Below, piece after piece: positions 7,051-17,066 of a stretch of 64,000 bases of DNA; position 1 is the stretch's first letter; every line of letters begins with the position of its first letter. Under the pieces are notes generated by a model. That model was not told the origin of the DNA. It did not search any database and was given only the letters and a program-made list of their open reading frames with translations. The stretch is from Lysobacterales bacterium (GTDB lineage: Bacteria; Pseudomonadota; Gammaproteobacteria; Xanthomonadales; Wenzhouxiangellaceae), in contig PBLG01000017.1 in NCBI GenBank assembly GCA_002722315.1, positions 29,919 through 93,918 of the forward strand, written 5' to 3'. The translations under genes were made by a program, and so were the position numbers.

Positions 7051-9813
7051 ATGACCATTCGAATCCTGATCTGCCTGGCCCTGGCCGCACTGCTGGGCGC
7101 CTGCCAGCCTTCCGATATGGGTGAACTGGATCCTGCGCTGCAGGTCGAGGGCCCCGGCGATCCCGCGCCGGCGCCGGAAATCCCGCTGGGCCGGCTGGGC
7201 GATGCGGTCGTGCCGCAGCGCTACGAGCTGGATCTGACCATCGTGCCCGAGCGCGAGCGCTTCTCCGGCCGCGTGGCTGTCGAGATAGACATTCGCGAGC
7301 CGTCGGAACTGATCTGGCTGCACGGCAACCGGCTCGACGTGACCGAAGCCTGGCTGGAGCAGGGCCGGATCCGCATAGACGCGCGCTACACACAGGTCGA
7401 CGAGACCGGAATCGCCCGGCTCGACCTGGTCGCCACGCCGGAGGCCGGCCCGGCCTCGTTGCACTTCCAGTACGACGCGCCGTTCGACCAGGCGCTGGAA
7501 GGGCTGTACAAGGTGGTCGAGGACGACCGTGCCTACGCTTTCACCCAGTTCGAGGCGACCTCCGCGAGGCTGGCGTTTCCGGGCTTCGACGAGCCGGCGT
7601 TCAAGACACCGTTCGAGATTCACGTCACCGCGCCGGCCGACGACGCGGTGATCACCGCCACGCCCGAGATCGCTTCGCGCGCGGTGGGTGATGGACTCGT
7701 GCGCCGAAGCTACGCCGTCACGCCGCCGCTGCCAACCTACCTGATTGCGTTCGCGGTCGGTCCGCTGGACGTGGTCGAGTGGGAACCGGTGCCGCCGAAC
7801 GAAATCCGCGACTGGCCGCTGCCGCTGCGCGGTGTGGCCGCGGCCGGCAAGGGCGGGCAGCTGGAATTCGCGCTGGAAAACACCGCACCGCTGGTGCACG
7901 CGCTGGAGCGGTACTTCGACTACGAAATGCCGTATCCCAAGCTCGACATCATCGCCGTGCCCGATTTCGCCGCCGGCGCGATGGAGAATGTCGGGGCAAT
8001 CACCTACCGCGAGCAGTTGCTGCTGCTCGACGAGAACGATTCGGTCGCCCGGAAGCGGGCTTATGCATCCGTGCACGGCCACGAACTGGCCCACCAGTGG
8101 TTCGGCAACCTGGTGACGCCGAAGTGGTGGGACGATATCTGGTTGAACGAATCGTTTGCCACCTGGATGGCGGCCAGGGTCGCCGAGCAGGCGTTTCCCG
8201 ATCTCGGCTTCGAGGACCAGATGCTCGGCCGGGCGATCGGCGTGATGAACGCCGATGCGCTGGCCTCGGCGCGCCAGGTACGCGAGCCGGTCGAATCCAA
8301 CCACGACATCGCCGGCGCCTTCGACGGCATTACCTATGCAAAAGGCGGCGCGGTGCTTTCGATGTTCGAGTCGTGGGTGGGCGAAGACGCCTTCCGGGAA
8401 GGCGTAAGACTGCACATGAAGCGTTTCGAGCACGATACCGCCGACTACGAGGATTTTCTGACCTCGCTGGCCGAGGGTGCCGATCAGCCCGGCCTGATCG
8501 AAACATTCTCCTCTTTCCTGTTCCAGCCGGGCGTTCCCCTCGTCGCGGCCGACCTGAACTGCGACGGCGACCGTCCGGAACTGCGGGTCGGGCAGAGCCG
8601 TTATCTGCCGTTGGGCTCGACCGCCGATCGCGATCGGCAGTGGAAGATTCCAATGTGCCTGCGCCTGGGCATCGACGACAGCAGCATGCGCTACTGCGCG
8701 CTTGTCGATGACGTACAAAACCGTATCGAGCTGCCGGTGGATTCATGTCCGGACTGGGTCATGCCCAATGCCGACGGCAAGGGGTATTACCGGTTTTCGC
8801 TGGATGATGCCGGCTGGGCGTCGCTTGTGGCCAACGTCGATCAGTTGAGCGAGGCGGAGTCGCGCATGCTGCTGGGATCGTTGTCGGCGGCCTGGCGTTC
8901 CGGCGACATGGGCACCGAAGCGCTGCTGGAGGTCGGGCGAATGCTGGCCGAGGCAGACGATCGCGAAGTCGCCACCGCGCCCATCGGCGACCTGGGCACC
9001 ATGCACTCGCGTCTGGCCGAAACCGACGAGGCGAGGGCAGGTATTGGGAAGATGCTGCGCGAGATGTACGGCGAGCGGATGGACGCGCTGGGCCTGGCGG
9101 CTCGGGACGGCGATTCCACCGACGACAAGCTGCTGCGCTCGACGCTGGCGTCGTTGCTGTCCGACGAGGGCCGCCACGAACCGCTTCGGGACTCGCTGAA
9201 CCAGGCTGTGGACGATTACCTCGACGACCTGGAAATTGCCGCCGGCACGCTCGATCCCGGGCTGGTCGGCACGGCCCTGCGCGTGGCCGTCGAGATGCGC
9301 GATACCGGCTTCGCCGAGGGCCTGTTCCGGCGGGTCCTGGAAAGCACCGACGCCGCGTTCCGCGGGCGTGCGCTGGACGCGCTGGGCGCATCCGAGCGTG
9401 CCGAGATCGGCGCCATGCTGCGCGACCACATCGACGACCCGCGGCTGCGCGACAACGAGGCGATCTCGGTCGCCTTCGGCCAGGTCGGCAACGAGGCCCA
9501 GCGCGAGGCGATGTGGCAATGGGCGCAGGACGAGACCAGGCTGCAGGCGCTGCTGGACCGGATTCCCACCTGGCGCAAGGGCGCCATCGTGGCGATCGGG
9601 TCGGGTTTCTGCAGCAATGCGCGCGCCGACGAAGTCGAAGCCATGTTCGAAAACCGCGTGGAGAGGCTGGAAGGGGGACCGCGCGCGCTGGCGCAGACGC
9701 TGGAACGCATTCGGTTGTGCGCGGCATTGAAAAGTGAATATGCCGATGACGTCACCGATCACTTTGCCGCCGTTTCGGCACCTGGCGAAGGCGCGGTCGA
9801 AGAAGAAGGCTGA
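7051..9813 (+). CDS. M1-family aminopeptidase (alanyl aminopeptidase type), lipoprotein
   Basis: 920-residue zinc metallo-aminopeptidase that removes N-terminal residues from peptides. Signal peptide and lipobox LLGAC (Cys at about 19) predict a membrane-anchored periplasmic enzyme, unlike cytosolic PepN. Exopeptidase motif GAMEN is at 309-313; the zinc site HELAH is at 344-348, with the third ligand Glu367 in WLNESFATW, exactly the HEXXH-x18-E spacing of gluzincins. The C-terminal half is the ERAP1-like helical domain. It is single-gene, followed convergently by the DUF2207 gene. Likely role is peptide nutrition (inference). Confidence 0.94.
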   Translation: MTIRILICLALAALLGACQPSDMGELDPALQVEGPGDPAPAPEIPLGRLGDAVVPQRYELDLTIVPERERFSGRVAVEIDIREPSELIWLHGNRLDVTEAWLEQGRIRIDARYTQVDETGIARLDLVATPEAGPASLHFQYDAPFDQALEGLYKVVEDDRAYAFTQFEATSARLAFPGFDEPAFKTPFEIHVTAPADDAVITATPEIASRAVGDGLVRRSYAVTPPLPTYLIAFAVGPLDVVEWEPVPPNEIRDWPLPLRGVAAAGKGGQLEFALENTAPLVHALERYFDYEMPYPKLDIIAVPDFAAGAMENVGAITYREQLLLLDENDSVARKRAYASVHGHELAHQWFGNLVTPKWWDDIWLNESFATWMAARVAEQAFPDLGFEDQMLGRAIGVMNADALASARQVREPVESNHDIAGAFDGITYAKGGAVLSMFESWVGEDAFREGVRLHMKRFEHDTADYEDFLTSLAEGADQPGLIETFSSFLFQPGVPLVAADLNCDGDRPELRVGQSRYLPLGSTADRDRQWKIPMCLRLGIDDSSMRYCALVDDVQNRIELPVDSCPDWVMPNADGKGYYRFSLDDAGWASLVANVDQLSEAESRMLLGSLSAAWRSGDMGTEALLEVGRMLAEADDREVATAPIGDLGTMHSRLAETDEARAGIGKMLREMYGERMDALGLAARDGDSTDDKLLRSTLASLLSDEGRHEPLRDSLNQAVDDYLDDLEIAAGTLDPGLVGTALRVAVEMRDTGFAEGLFRRVLESTDAAFRGRALDALGASERAEIGAMLRDHIDDPRLRDNEAISVAFGQVGNEAQREAMWQWAQDETRLQALLDRIPTWRKGAIVAIGSGFCSNARADEVEAMFENRVERLEGGPRALAQTLERIRLCAALKSEYADDVTDHFAAVSAPGEGAVEEEG

Positions 9814-9859
9814 GCCGTCGTGACCTGGCCGGCGGCGTCGTTTCGCCGACCCGGCTCCA

Positions 9860-11758
9860 TTACCAGCCGCCGCCCCCGCCACCCCCGCCGCCACCGCCGG
9901 ACGAGCCGCCACCGCCGCCGCCCGAAGACGAGCCCGGCGGCGAGGCCGAGCCGGAAATGCCACTGGACAGCCCGCCGGCCAGCGCGCTGGATATTGCCGC
10001 GCCGCTGAACCCCTTGCCGGTCGTCATGGACGGGCTGTACCAGCTGCGAGACCGGATCGAACCGTCGATCTCGGCCCGGCGAATGGCATCCTCGAAGCGC
10101 TTCGCCCAGGTCTCGGCGCTGTCCAGGGCGATGGCGTACGGCAGCAGACGCTCGAACTCCTCGAGCGTGACCGGCCGCTCCCCGCCGTGGCGGCGCTCGA
10201 TGTCCTCGCGCTCGGCGATGTGCAGGTACAGCTGCAGGCCCTGGATCGCGTCAAGCAGCTCGCGGCCGCGTTCGGTCGGCGCTTTCATCAGCTGGTAGAA
10301 GGTCACGGTCAACACCAGGTGGGCGACCAGGATCAGCAGCGGAATCGCGCCGACCTGCCAGCCGAACACGCCCAGCACGGCAAGGCCGGCGATCACGAAC
10401 GGCACGATGAACAGCGAGGCGAACAGCAGCGGGATTATCGCCAGCCCTGTCGCCTGCCTCCAGCCCTTGACGAGGCCGGCGACGACGATGCTGACGAAGC
10501 CGTTCCATATCACGGCAAAAATTGCGAGAAACGGCGCCAGTCCGGGTTCCGGGGTCTTCGTCAGCAGCGTCATCAAGAGCACCGAGACGATCGCGATCAG
10601 CAGCCCCGGTATCCACCATTTGCGGTTGTGCCTGAAGTAGTGCGATTCCATCTTCGATCGCAGCGCTTTTTCGTGCGCCTTGACCGCCTTGCCGACACGG
10701 GCGTGCCTGGATTGCTCGAACGTCAGTTCGTCGCCGCCGGCGAACAGCGCCTTGAACAGCGCGCGTTCGGTCCTCGAGGTCGGCTCGCCTTCGCCGCGCC
10801 TGACCACGTAGTGCTTCCCGGGCTTGTCGAGCTTCACGTGGCCCGGCACCGCCATGTGGACCAGCGCCGCGGCGGTCGCGGTCTTGTCGTAGCCGAATTT
10901 CAGCACGTAGCGCAGCATGCCGGGCGAGTAGCCTTCCGGCGCCTCGTAGCGCGGGTAGATCGCGCCGGGCAGCGGATCGCGGCCGACCCGATTCCATGCC
11001 CAGGCCTGCCAGCCGATCACCGCGAGCAGGCCGATCAGCCCGACGATCGCGCCGCGGTTGTCGGCCATCATCCGGCGGCCGAGTTCGATTGCGGTCGGTT
11101 CGGGCACCAGCCCCTTCGGAAACCCGACCGCGACGGTCAGGCCTTCGTAGGGTTGCAGCGTCCTGCGGCTTTCGAACACCACCGAGTTCCGGTTCGGCAC
11201 GTTGGCGGTCCACTCGCTGCCCTGCGCGCCGGCCTCGCCAAGGTAGGCATCGATGCGCAGCGCGTGGCGGTCCACGTCGCCCGGCAGCCGCACGGTGGCC
11301 TCGACGGCGTCGATCGGAAACGCCCAGTCGTTGCCGGTGACGTTCCAGTAAAGCTCGTCGTGGGTTTCGAAATGGCCGAGCTGGCGATCCGTCGTGTATT
11401 CGATCCGGTAGCTGTAGTTGCCCGGCTCGAGAAAGGTGTTGGCGTCTCCTATATACAGGCGGGTGCCGCCGGTCACGCCCTCGGTATGCCAGGGCTCGCG
11501 CTGCCCGTCGCGCGTCACGGTCACCACGTCGAAGGGCACCGTGACCCGGTTGCCCAGCGCGTCGCGGTAGACGGTCGGGAAGTCGCGGTAGATGCCGCGG
11601 CGAATCTGCCTGCCTTCGGCGCGAACGTCGATGGTCTCTGCCACGAACAGGCTGCCGTCGGGCTGGATCGTGATCTCCGAGGCAAAGCGTCCGATGCGTT
11701 CGTCGGCGACTGAGACGCCGGCGAGCAGGATCATCAGCGTCGCGAGCAGCGTCTTCAT
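9860..11758 (-). CDS. DUF2207 membrane protein with Gly-rich C-terminus
   Basis: 632 residues. It has a cleavable signal peptide (MKTLLATLMILLAGVSVADE), an N-terminal extracytoplasmic beta-rich DUF2207 domain (GRFASEITIQPDGSLFVAETI, RRGIYRDFPTVY), a membrane helix near 235, two or three more hydrophobic helices around 390-490, and a C-terminal tail of Gly/Ser ending in a run of glycines and Trp. This is the common DUF2207 architecture, which is regularly paired with LemA, as here (overlap of 4 bases with lemA). Function unknown; envelope-associated. Confidence 0.85.
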   Translation of the reverse strand: MKTLLATLMILLAGVSVADERIGRFASEITIQPDGSLFVAETIDVRAEGRQIRRGIYRDFPTVYRDALGNRVTVPFDVVTVTRDGQREPWHTEGVTGGTRLYIGDANTFLEPGNYSYRIEYTTDRQLGHFETHDELYWNVTGNDWAFPIDAVEATVRLPGDVDRHALRIDAYLGEAGAQGSEWTANVPNRNSVVFESRRTLQPYEGLTVAVGFPKGLVPEPTAIELGRRMMADNRGAIVGLIGLLAVIGWQAWAWNRVGRDPLPGAIYPRYEAPEGYSPGMLRYVLKFGYDKTATAAALVHMAVPGHVKLDKPGKHYVVRRGEGEPTSRTERALFKALFAGGDELTFEQSRHARVGKAVKAHEKALRSKMESHYFRHNRKWWIPGLLIAIVSVLLMTLLTKTPEPGLAPFLAIFAVIWNGFVSIVVAGLVKGWRQATGLAIIPLLFASLFIVPFVIAGLAVLGVFGWQVGAIPLLILVAHLVLTVTFYQLMKAPTERGRELLDAIQGLQLYLHIAEREDIERRHGGERPVTLEEFERLLPYAIALDSAETWAKRFEDAIRRAEIDGSIRSRSWYSPSMTTGKGFSGAAISSALAGGLSSGISGSASPPGSSSGGGGGGSSGGGGGGGGGGGW

Positions 11759-12366
11759 GCGTCGCTTGCCGGTGAAGCGACCCCGAGCACCCGGCCGACG
11801 GCGGGCGCCCGGCGGGTCTCGATGCCGGCCGAGAAGAACGCTTCGGCCCTGAAGCCGAACGGGCCGGCCACGAAGCGGTCGGGCACGTGCTGGACGCGGT
11901 CGTTCAATTGACGAACCGCGCCGTTGTAGAAGCGTCGCGCGTGGGCGATATCGTCCTCGACTTCGGTCAACTCGGTGGTCAGCTGGCGGAAGTTCTCGCC
12001 GGCCTTGAGATCGGGGTAGGCTTCGGCGAGCAGCACCAGCTTGCCCAGACCGCCGGCCAGCGCCTGCTCGGCGGCGTCGCGCGCGCCCACGTCATCGGCG
12101 TTCGCGGCCTTTTCCCGGGCCCGTCCGCGCAGCCGCGTGACGTCCTCGAGCACGGTCTTTTCAAAGCCGGCGTATGCGCGTACGGCCTCGACCAGTTGCG
12201 GCACCAGGTCGTGACGCTTCTGGAGCTGGACGTCGATATCGGCATAGCCGGCGCGGACCAGGTTGCGGGCCCGAACGAGCCGATTGAAGATCACGATGGC
12301 CCAGACCAGCGCGCCCAGCGCGAGCAGGGCGAGCAGAAAGAACATGAAAGCGATGCTGGACCACAT
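11755..12366 (-). CDS. lemA: LemA family protein
   Basis: 203 residues. N-terminal membrane anchor (FMFFLLALLALGALVWAIVIF) followed by the conserved LemA helical region: FNRLVRARNLVRAGYADIDVQLQKRHDLVPQLVEAVRAYAGFEK and TELTEVEDDIAHARRFYNGAVRQLND. The C-terminus has the usual FGFRAEAFF. LemA is an envelope protein of unclear biochemical role, often encoded with DUF2207 or TPM-domain proteins; the ATGA overlap with DUF2207 supports a functional pair. Confidence 0.95.
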   Translation of the reverse strand: MWSSIAFMFFLLALLALGALVWAIVIFNRLVRARNLVRAGYADIDVQLQKRHDLVPQLVEAVRAYAGFEKTVLEDVTRLRGRAREKAANADDVGARDAAEQALAGGLGKLVLLAEAYPDLKAGENFRQLTTELTEVEDDIAHARRFYNGAVRQLNDRVQHVPDRFVAGPFGFRAEAFFSAGIETRRAPAVGRVLGVASPASDA

Positions 12367-12406
12367 GCCACGAGTTTAGCCCAAGGCGCGCGACACGCCG
12401 GATGAT

Positions 12407-13219
12407 TCAATCGGCCGGCGTCAGCGATGCGTAGAAGTCGCCGAGCGCGCGATTGACCTCGTCGGGTTTCTCGGCGACCGTCATGTGCCCGCTGTCTTCT
12501 ATCGTCACCAGCCGGGAGCCGCGGATGCGCTGGTGAATGTTGTTCGCTTTCTGCGGCGAAGTGGCGCGATCCTGGTCGGCGGTGATGACCAGCGTCGGCA
12601 GCTCGATCTCGCGAACCCGGTCCAGGATCGACTTTCGCGAGACGACGCCGCGCACCGCCCGGCTGGCGCCGACCCGGTCGTTGGCCGTGACCATGTCCAG
12701 CCAGCGCCGGCGCTCATCGGCGCATTCGGGATCTTCGATGAACCTGTCCGAGAACAGCAGCGGAAGGATCCTGGGCGCGACCTTTTCCAGCCCCAGGAAG
12801 CGGGCGGCCAGGTTCAGCAGCGCGAAACGCGGGCGCTTGGTCCATCGCTCCCGCTCGGCCGAGGTGTTCATCAGCACCAGCGAGCGCAGCAGCTCGGGTC
12901 GGTTCAGCGCCACGCGCTGGGCGACCATCCCGCCCATCGAGAAGCCGAGCAGATGGACCCGCGCGCCATCCAGCGATTCGATCAGCGCGATCGCGTCGTC
13001 GGCCAGCGTGTCGAGATCGTAGCCCTTCCGCGTCACCTCGCTCTCGCCCTGGCCGCGAAAGTCCATCCGGACGCAGCGGAACCGGGACTGCAGTGCATCG
13101 ACCTGGGCGTCGAACATGCGCTGGGAGAACAGCAGGCCGTGAAGCAGGACCACGATTTCCGGTCCGGCGCCCGATTCGACGATGTTCAGGCGGGCATGGT
13201 TGAGGGTCTGCTGTGGCAT
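12407..13219 (-). CDS. Alpha/beta-fold hydrolase
   Basis: 270-residue serine hydrolase of the classic alpha/beta fold: EIVVLLHGLLFSQRMFDAQV (oxyanion HG), nucleophile elbow LLGFSMGGMVAQ (G-x-S-x-G), acid region LVITADQDRATSP and the catalytic His in IEDSGHMTVAEKP. I chose ATG 13219 because GGAG lies 8 bases upstream; an in-frame TTG at 13252 is less likely. It starts 37 bases after crtB on the same strand, so it may be transcribed with the carotenoid operon; a role in xanthophyll ester chemistry would be pure speculation. Confidence 0.9.
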   Translation of the reverse strand: MPQQTLNHARLNIVESGAGPEIVVLLHGLLFSQRMFDAQVDALQSRFRCVRMDFRGQGESEVTRKGYDLDTLADDAIALIESLDGARVHLLGFSMGGMVAQRVALNRPELLRSLVLMNTSAERERWTKRPRFALLNLAARFLGLEKVAPRILPLLFSDRFIEDPECADERRRWLDMVTANDRVGASRAVRGVVSRKSILDRVREIELPTLVITADQDRATSPQKANNIHQRIRGSRLVTIEDSGHMTVAEKPDEVNRALGDFYASLTPAD

Positions 13220-13256
13220 GGGGTGAACTCCGGATTTGGCGTCGCCGATCAAGCTA

Positions 13257-14225
13257 TCACGCCAGCGAATCCGGCGTCCAAAGCCCTTGTCTTGAGCGCC
13301 CGTCGGCGCGCCGCAACCTGCCCCCCAGCACCTGGAGCCCGCCGGTGGCGACGCGCCATGCCTTCCGGGCTTTCGAGGTATAGCTGCGCTCGTCCATGCG
13401 CTGGTGGCCGCGCCTGCGTATCTGCGAGCCGATATCCCGGTACACGCCCCTGGCCGTCGCGATCGCCCAGGCCGCCCGTACCGGCAGCGCGCGCTCGCCG
13501 ATACGCGCAGATGCGTAGTAGGGTTCTGCGGTCTCGATCAGCCGGCAGACCAGCGGAAACGCTTTCGCGCGACATGTCTCTTCGGCCAGATCGGAGACCT
13601 GCAGGTCGGCGGCGCGCAACCAGTCCGCGGGCAGGTAGCAGCGCCCTGCCAGCGCGTCCTCGACCACGTCGCGGGCGATGTTGGTGAGCTGGAACGCCAG
13701 CCCCAGGTCGCAGGCGCGCTGGAGCGTGGCGGTGTCTCGAACGCCCATGATCAGCGCCATCATGATGCCCACCGAGCCGGCCACGTGGTAGCTGTAGCGG
13801 AGCGTGTCGTCCAGCGTCTCCGGTTGCCAACCCGCCACGTCGAGCTCGAAACCGCGTATGTGCGCTTCGACCAGCGCCGGGCTGATCGGGTGCCTGGCGG
13901 CGACTTCCGCCAGCGCCTGGTAGGGCAGGGCGCCGGACGGCGCGCTACTGAGCGCGGCCATCGAATCGGCCCGAAGCCGGTCCAGCGACTCCAGCGATGC
14001 GGTCTGGAGCCGGCCGCGGCCGAATTCCTGGCCATCGGTCACGTCGTCGCAGTGGCGGCACCAGGTATAGAGCAGCATCACGTCGCGGCGCGTCTCGGGA
14101 TCGAACAGCCGCGCCGCGGCGGCAAAGCTCTTCGACCCGCGGGCTATGGTGGCCTGGGCGTGTTGTTCGAGCATCATGTCCATGGCTGCCGTTTGCTGCG
14201 CTTGTCCAATGAATACCTCGGTCAC
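13257..14225 (-). CDS. crtB: Phytoene synthase
   Basis: Squalene/phytoene synthase family: condenses two geranylgeranyl diphosphates to phytoene. The two Asp-rich Mg-diphosphate motifs are visible as HCDDVTDG and NIARDVVEDALAGRCYLP, together with SYHVAGSVGIMMALIMG. The GTG at 14225 overlaps the crtI stop (GTGA) and gives 322 residues; ATG at 14183 would give 308, closer to the family norm, so the start is uncertain. Third gene of crtY-crtI-crtB. Confidence 0.95.
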   Translation of the reverse strand: MTEVFIGQAQQTAAMDMMLEQHAQATIARGSKSFAAAARLFDPETRRDVMLLYTWCRHCDDVTDGQEFGRGRLQTASLESLDRLRADSMAALSSAPSGALPYQALAEVAARHPISPALVEAHIRGFELDVAGWQPETLDDTLRYSYHVAGSVGIMMALIMGVRDTATLQRACDLGLAFQLTNIARDVVEDALAGRCYLPADWLRAADLQVSDLAEETCRAKAFPLVCRLIETAEPYYASARIGERALPVRAAWAIATARGVYRDIGSQIRRRGHQRMDERSYTSKARKAWRVATGGLQVLGGRLRRADGRSRQGLWTPDSLA

Positions 14226-15727
14226 CGGGCCGGGACGGGCAGCCCGAAATCCTCCAGCATCAACCCGGCGGTGGCCCGCGCCGAGCCGACCACCCCGGGA
14301 ATGCCCGCCCCGGGATGCGTGCCGGCGCCGACCAGGTAGAGGTTGGGGATCTTCGGGTCGCGGTTGTGCGGCCTGAACCATGCGGACTGAGTCAATACGG
14401 GCTCGACCGAGAACGCCGAGCCCAGATGCGAATTCAGCTCGTCGCGGAAACCGAACGGGTGCAACGTCCGGCAGGTAACCAGGTCGTCCTTGAGCCCCGG
14501 GATGTGGTGCTTTTCGAGGTAGTCGAGAATCCGGTCGGTGTACTTCGGGCCCACCTCGTCCCAGTCGATGTCGGCCGTGCCCAGGTGCGGCACCGGCGAC
14601 AGAACGTAGTAGGCGCTGCAGCCTTCCGGGGCAAGCGACGGGTCGGTCAGCGTGGGCGCGTGCAGGTACAGCGAGAAATCCTCGGCCAGGTCGGGCGAGT
14701 TGAAGATGTCGTTGATCAGTTCCTTGTAGCGCGGCCCGAACAGAACCATGTGGTGCTTGAGATCGGGGTGGATGCGCTTGAGGCCGAAGTAAATGACGAA
14801 CAGCGACATGCTCCAGTTGCGTTTCTCCAGCACCTTTTTCTGCTTGTGCCCGCGATCGGTGTGGCCCAGCAGCTTGCCGTAGGTGTGCAGCACGTCTGCA
14901 TTGCTGGCCACGGTGTCGAAGTCGGCCGAGTAGCCGTCCTGGGTTGCAAGCCCGGTGATTCGGCCGTCGGCGGTCCTGATCTCGGCCACTTCGCTGTTCA
15001 GCCGGATGGTGCCGCCCAGGTCCTCGAAAAGCCTGACCAGGCCGCGCACCAGCGCGCCTGTGCCGCCGCGGGCGAACCACACGCCCCATTCGCGCTCCAG
15101 CGCGTGTATCAGCGCGTATATCGAAGACGTCTTGAACGGGTTGCCGCCGACCAGCAGCGGATGGAACGAGAACGCCTGGCGCAGGTGTTCGTCCTGGATG
15201 AATTTCGAGACCTGGGCGTAGACGCTGCGGTAGGCCTTGAGCTTCATCAGCGCCGGGGCGACCTTGATCATGGAGCCGAAGTTGAGAAAGGGCACGTGGC
15301 CGAGCTCGAGATAGCCCTTCTCGAACACCGCCCGAGAGTAGTCGAGGAATCTTCTGTACCCGTCGACGTCGGCCGGGTTGCGCTTGCGGATCTGCTCCTC
15401 TAGCCGGTCGGCGTCGTTGGTGTAGTCGAAGACGTCGCCGTCTTCCCAGCACAGTCGGTACATCGGGTCGACCGGCATCAGTTCGACGTAATCTTTCATT
15501 TCCTTGCCGGCGATCGTGAACAGCGCTTCCAGCGCGGAAGGATCGGTGATCACCGTCGGGCCACCGTCGAAGACGAAGCCCTGGTCTTCGTAGACGTAGG
15601 CGCGCCCGCCGGGCTTGTCGCGCTTTTCGAAAACGGTGGTCTCGAAGCCGGCGGCCTGGAGCCGGATCGCGAGGCTCAGCCCGCCGAATCCCGAGCCGAT
15701 GACGGCGGCGCGTTTGCTGGTTGTCAT
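14222..15727 (-). CDS. crtI: Phytoene desaturase (lycopene-forming)
   Basis: 501-residue FAD-dependent desaturase converting phytoene to lycopene. The N-terminal dinucleotide-binding motif AAVIGSGFGGLSLAIRLQAAG is followed by EKRDKPGGRAYVYEDQGFVFDGGPTVI, diagnostic for CrtI. The C-terminal LYLVGAGTHPGAGIPGVVGSA is the family FAD-binding signature. ATG at 15727 sits 7 bases after the crtY stop. Membrane-associated. A longer open frame upstream (to 15991) lies over crtY and is not coding. Confidence 0.97.
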   Translation of the reverse strand: MTTSKRAAVIGSGFGGLSLAIRLQAAGFETTVFEKRDKPGGRAYVYEDQGFVFDGGPTVITDPSALEALFTIAGKEMKDYVELMPVDPMYRLCWEDGDVFDYTNDADRLEEQIRKRNPADVDGYRRFLDYSRAVFEKGYLELGHVPFLNFGSMIKVAPALMKLKAYRSVYAQVSKFIQDEHLRQAFSFHPLLVGGNPFKTSSIYALIHALEREWGVWFARGGTGALVRGLVRLFEDLGGTIRLNSEVAEIRTADGRITGLATQDGYSADFDTVASNADVLHTYGKLLGHTDRGHKQKKVLEKRNWSMSLFVIYFGLKRIHPDLKHHMVLFGPRYKELINDIFNSPDLAEDFSLYLHAPTLTDPSLAPEGCSAYYVLSPVPHLGTADIDWDEVGPKYTDRILDYLEKHHIPGLKDDLVTCRTLHPFGFRDELNSHLGSAFSVEPVLTQSAWFRPHNRDPKIPNLYLVGAGTHPGAGIPGVVGSARATAGLMLEDFGLPVPAR

Positions 15728-15734
15728 TTTGTCT

Positions 15735-16904
15735 CTACTGCTCCCTTCGCATGAATATGTCCTCGCGCACGAGCGGTATCGCCTCGGTAACCGGGACCGG
15801 CGGTTTGCCGACCAGGATGCGCGCCTTTTGGGCAAGTGTGAGTTTTGCCGCGTAAAAATTCGTGATGATGCCTTCCGAGAGCCCGTAGAAGCGCTCCAGC
15901 ACACGGTATCGCTGGTCGGCGCGCCCGGCCCTGAACAGCATGCGATTGAGCAGCCGGAAGAACCGCGTGTACGCCCAGAAGTCCCGGGCAAAGGCTCGCG
16001 TGAATGCCGCCAGCGCAGGCCCGTCCATCGGCCAGTTCGCGGCGATCGCGTCGGCCAGCGCCATCGCCTGCGGCAGCGAGTAGCCCGTGGTCGGATGGAA
16101 CAGCCCGGCCCGCAATCCGGCGCGCGCGACGGGGTCGGCGGCCGGCCAGAAGCGATCGAAGTCGCCGGCCATGAGGATGGGCAGAACGCCGCGCTCGGTC
16201 CGGATGGTCTCCTCTATCGCCCAGCCGTGGTCGGCCGCGTATTCGTCTATGGCCGCGGAAAGTTCATCGTCCGACAGGTCCGCGCCGTCGCTGTAGCGGG
16301 TGTCCTCGACGAGAATCGTGGTCTCGTCGAACGGCAGCAGGTAGATGAACCTGTAGCCGTCGGCCTGCGAGACCGTGGCGTCCATGATCACCGGATACTC
16401 GACGCCGTGTGGCGCACGGGTTCGCAGTTCGCGACCGAGAAACTTCTGGAAGCCCAGTACCGTACCGTCGGCGCTTTCCGGCCCGCGCCCGTCGAGCACG
16501 GCGCCGGCGCGCAGCGTTCGGCCGTCCGCGGTCTCGAGCGACTGCGCATCTAGAGCGGTGACCGGGGTGTCGACATGAATCTCGATGCCCGGACGATCGA
16601 CCATGACGTCTCGAAGCGCGTCCGAGGTGATGCTGAAATATCCGGCCTGAAGTTCGCGCTGCAGTCGCGGAAAGCGCACCTGCTGCCTGGTCCAGGCATG
16701 TTGCACCAGCGGTTCCAGGAAGGCATGCTGGGCCGGCGACAGGTCGCCGCCGTGGAACGACCACGTATGATTTCCGCCCAGCGCCGGTGCGGCTTCGACG
16801 ATGGCGATCCGCACATCGGGGTGGCTTTCGGCCACGCGCAGGGCGATAAGGCAGTTCGAAAGCCCGCCGCCGGCGAGCAGCAGGTCTGGTGCTTCGAGGC
16901 TCAT
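15735..16904 (-). CDS. crtY: Lycopene beta-cyclase
   Basis: 389-residue flavoprotein that closes both ends of lycopene to beta-carotene. Motifs: LLLAGGGLSNCLIALRV (dinucleotide binding, about residues 8-24) and EAAPALGGNHTWSFH, the latter a hallmark of bacterial CrtY. GLRAGLFHPTTGYSLPQAM near the C-terminus is also family-typical. First gene of crtY-I-B and divergent from crtE. Length matches proteobacterial CrtY. Confidence 0.96.
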   Translation of the reverse strand: MSLEAPDLLLAGGGLSNCLIALRVAESHPDVRIAIVEAAPALGGNHTWSFHGGDLSPAQHAFLEPLVQHAWTRQQVRFPRLQRELQAGYFSITSDALRDVMVDRPGIEIHVDTPVTALDAQSLETADGRTLRAGAVLDGRGPESADGTVLGFQKFLGRELRTRAPHGVEYPVIMDATVSQADGYRFIYLLPFDETTILVEDTRYSDGADLSDDELSAAIDEYAADHGWAIEETIRTERGVLPILMAGDFDRFWPAADPVARAGLRAGLFHPTTGYSLPQAMALADAIAANWPMDGPALAAFTRAFARDFWAYTRFFRLLNRMLFRAGRADQRYRVLERFYGLSEGIITNFYAAKLTLAQKARILVGKPPVPVTEAIPLVREDIFMRREQ

Positions 16905-17066
16905 ACGGGTATTGTGCGGTATCGTATGAAGTGCCGGGGTTCACGCGCGATTCACAACGAGGCAGCGTATAGTGCCGATTGTGAAAACGCCACCAAGAGC
17001 GAATTTCTCCCTTCGCGCGCGCCTGTCGCGCAGCGGGGAAGAAATCCACCAGCAGGGAGCCATTTG
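16905..17066. promoter_or_regulatory. Divergent promoter region between crtY and crtE
   Basis: 162 bases between the two carotenoid transcription units, so it must hold both promoters. A GTATAGT-like -10 candidate lies near 16968 for crtE, but no -35 at normal spacing is convincing. GGGAG 7 bases before crtE ATG is a good ribosome site. No operator could be identified. Confidence 0.4.

Noticed and set aside
6817..8718. Long minus-strand frame opposite the M1 aminopeptidase
   Set aside because: The plus-strand gene has zinc motifs at correct spacing; the opposite frame has none.
13257..15452. Reading crtB as a 731-residue protein extended over crtI
   Set aside because: The upstream part has no similarity to any carotenoid enzyme and overlaps crtI; crtB starts at 14225 or 14183.
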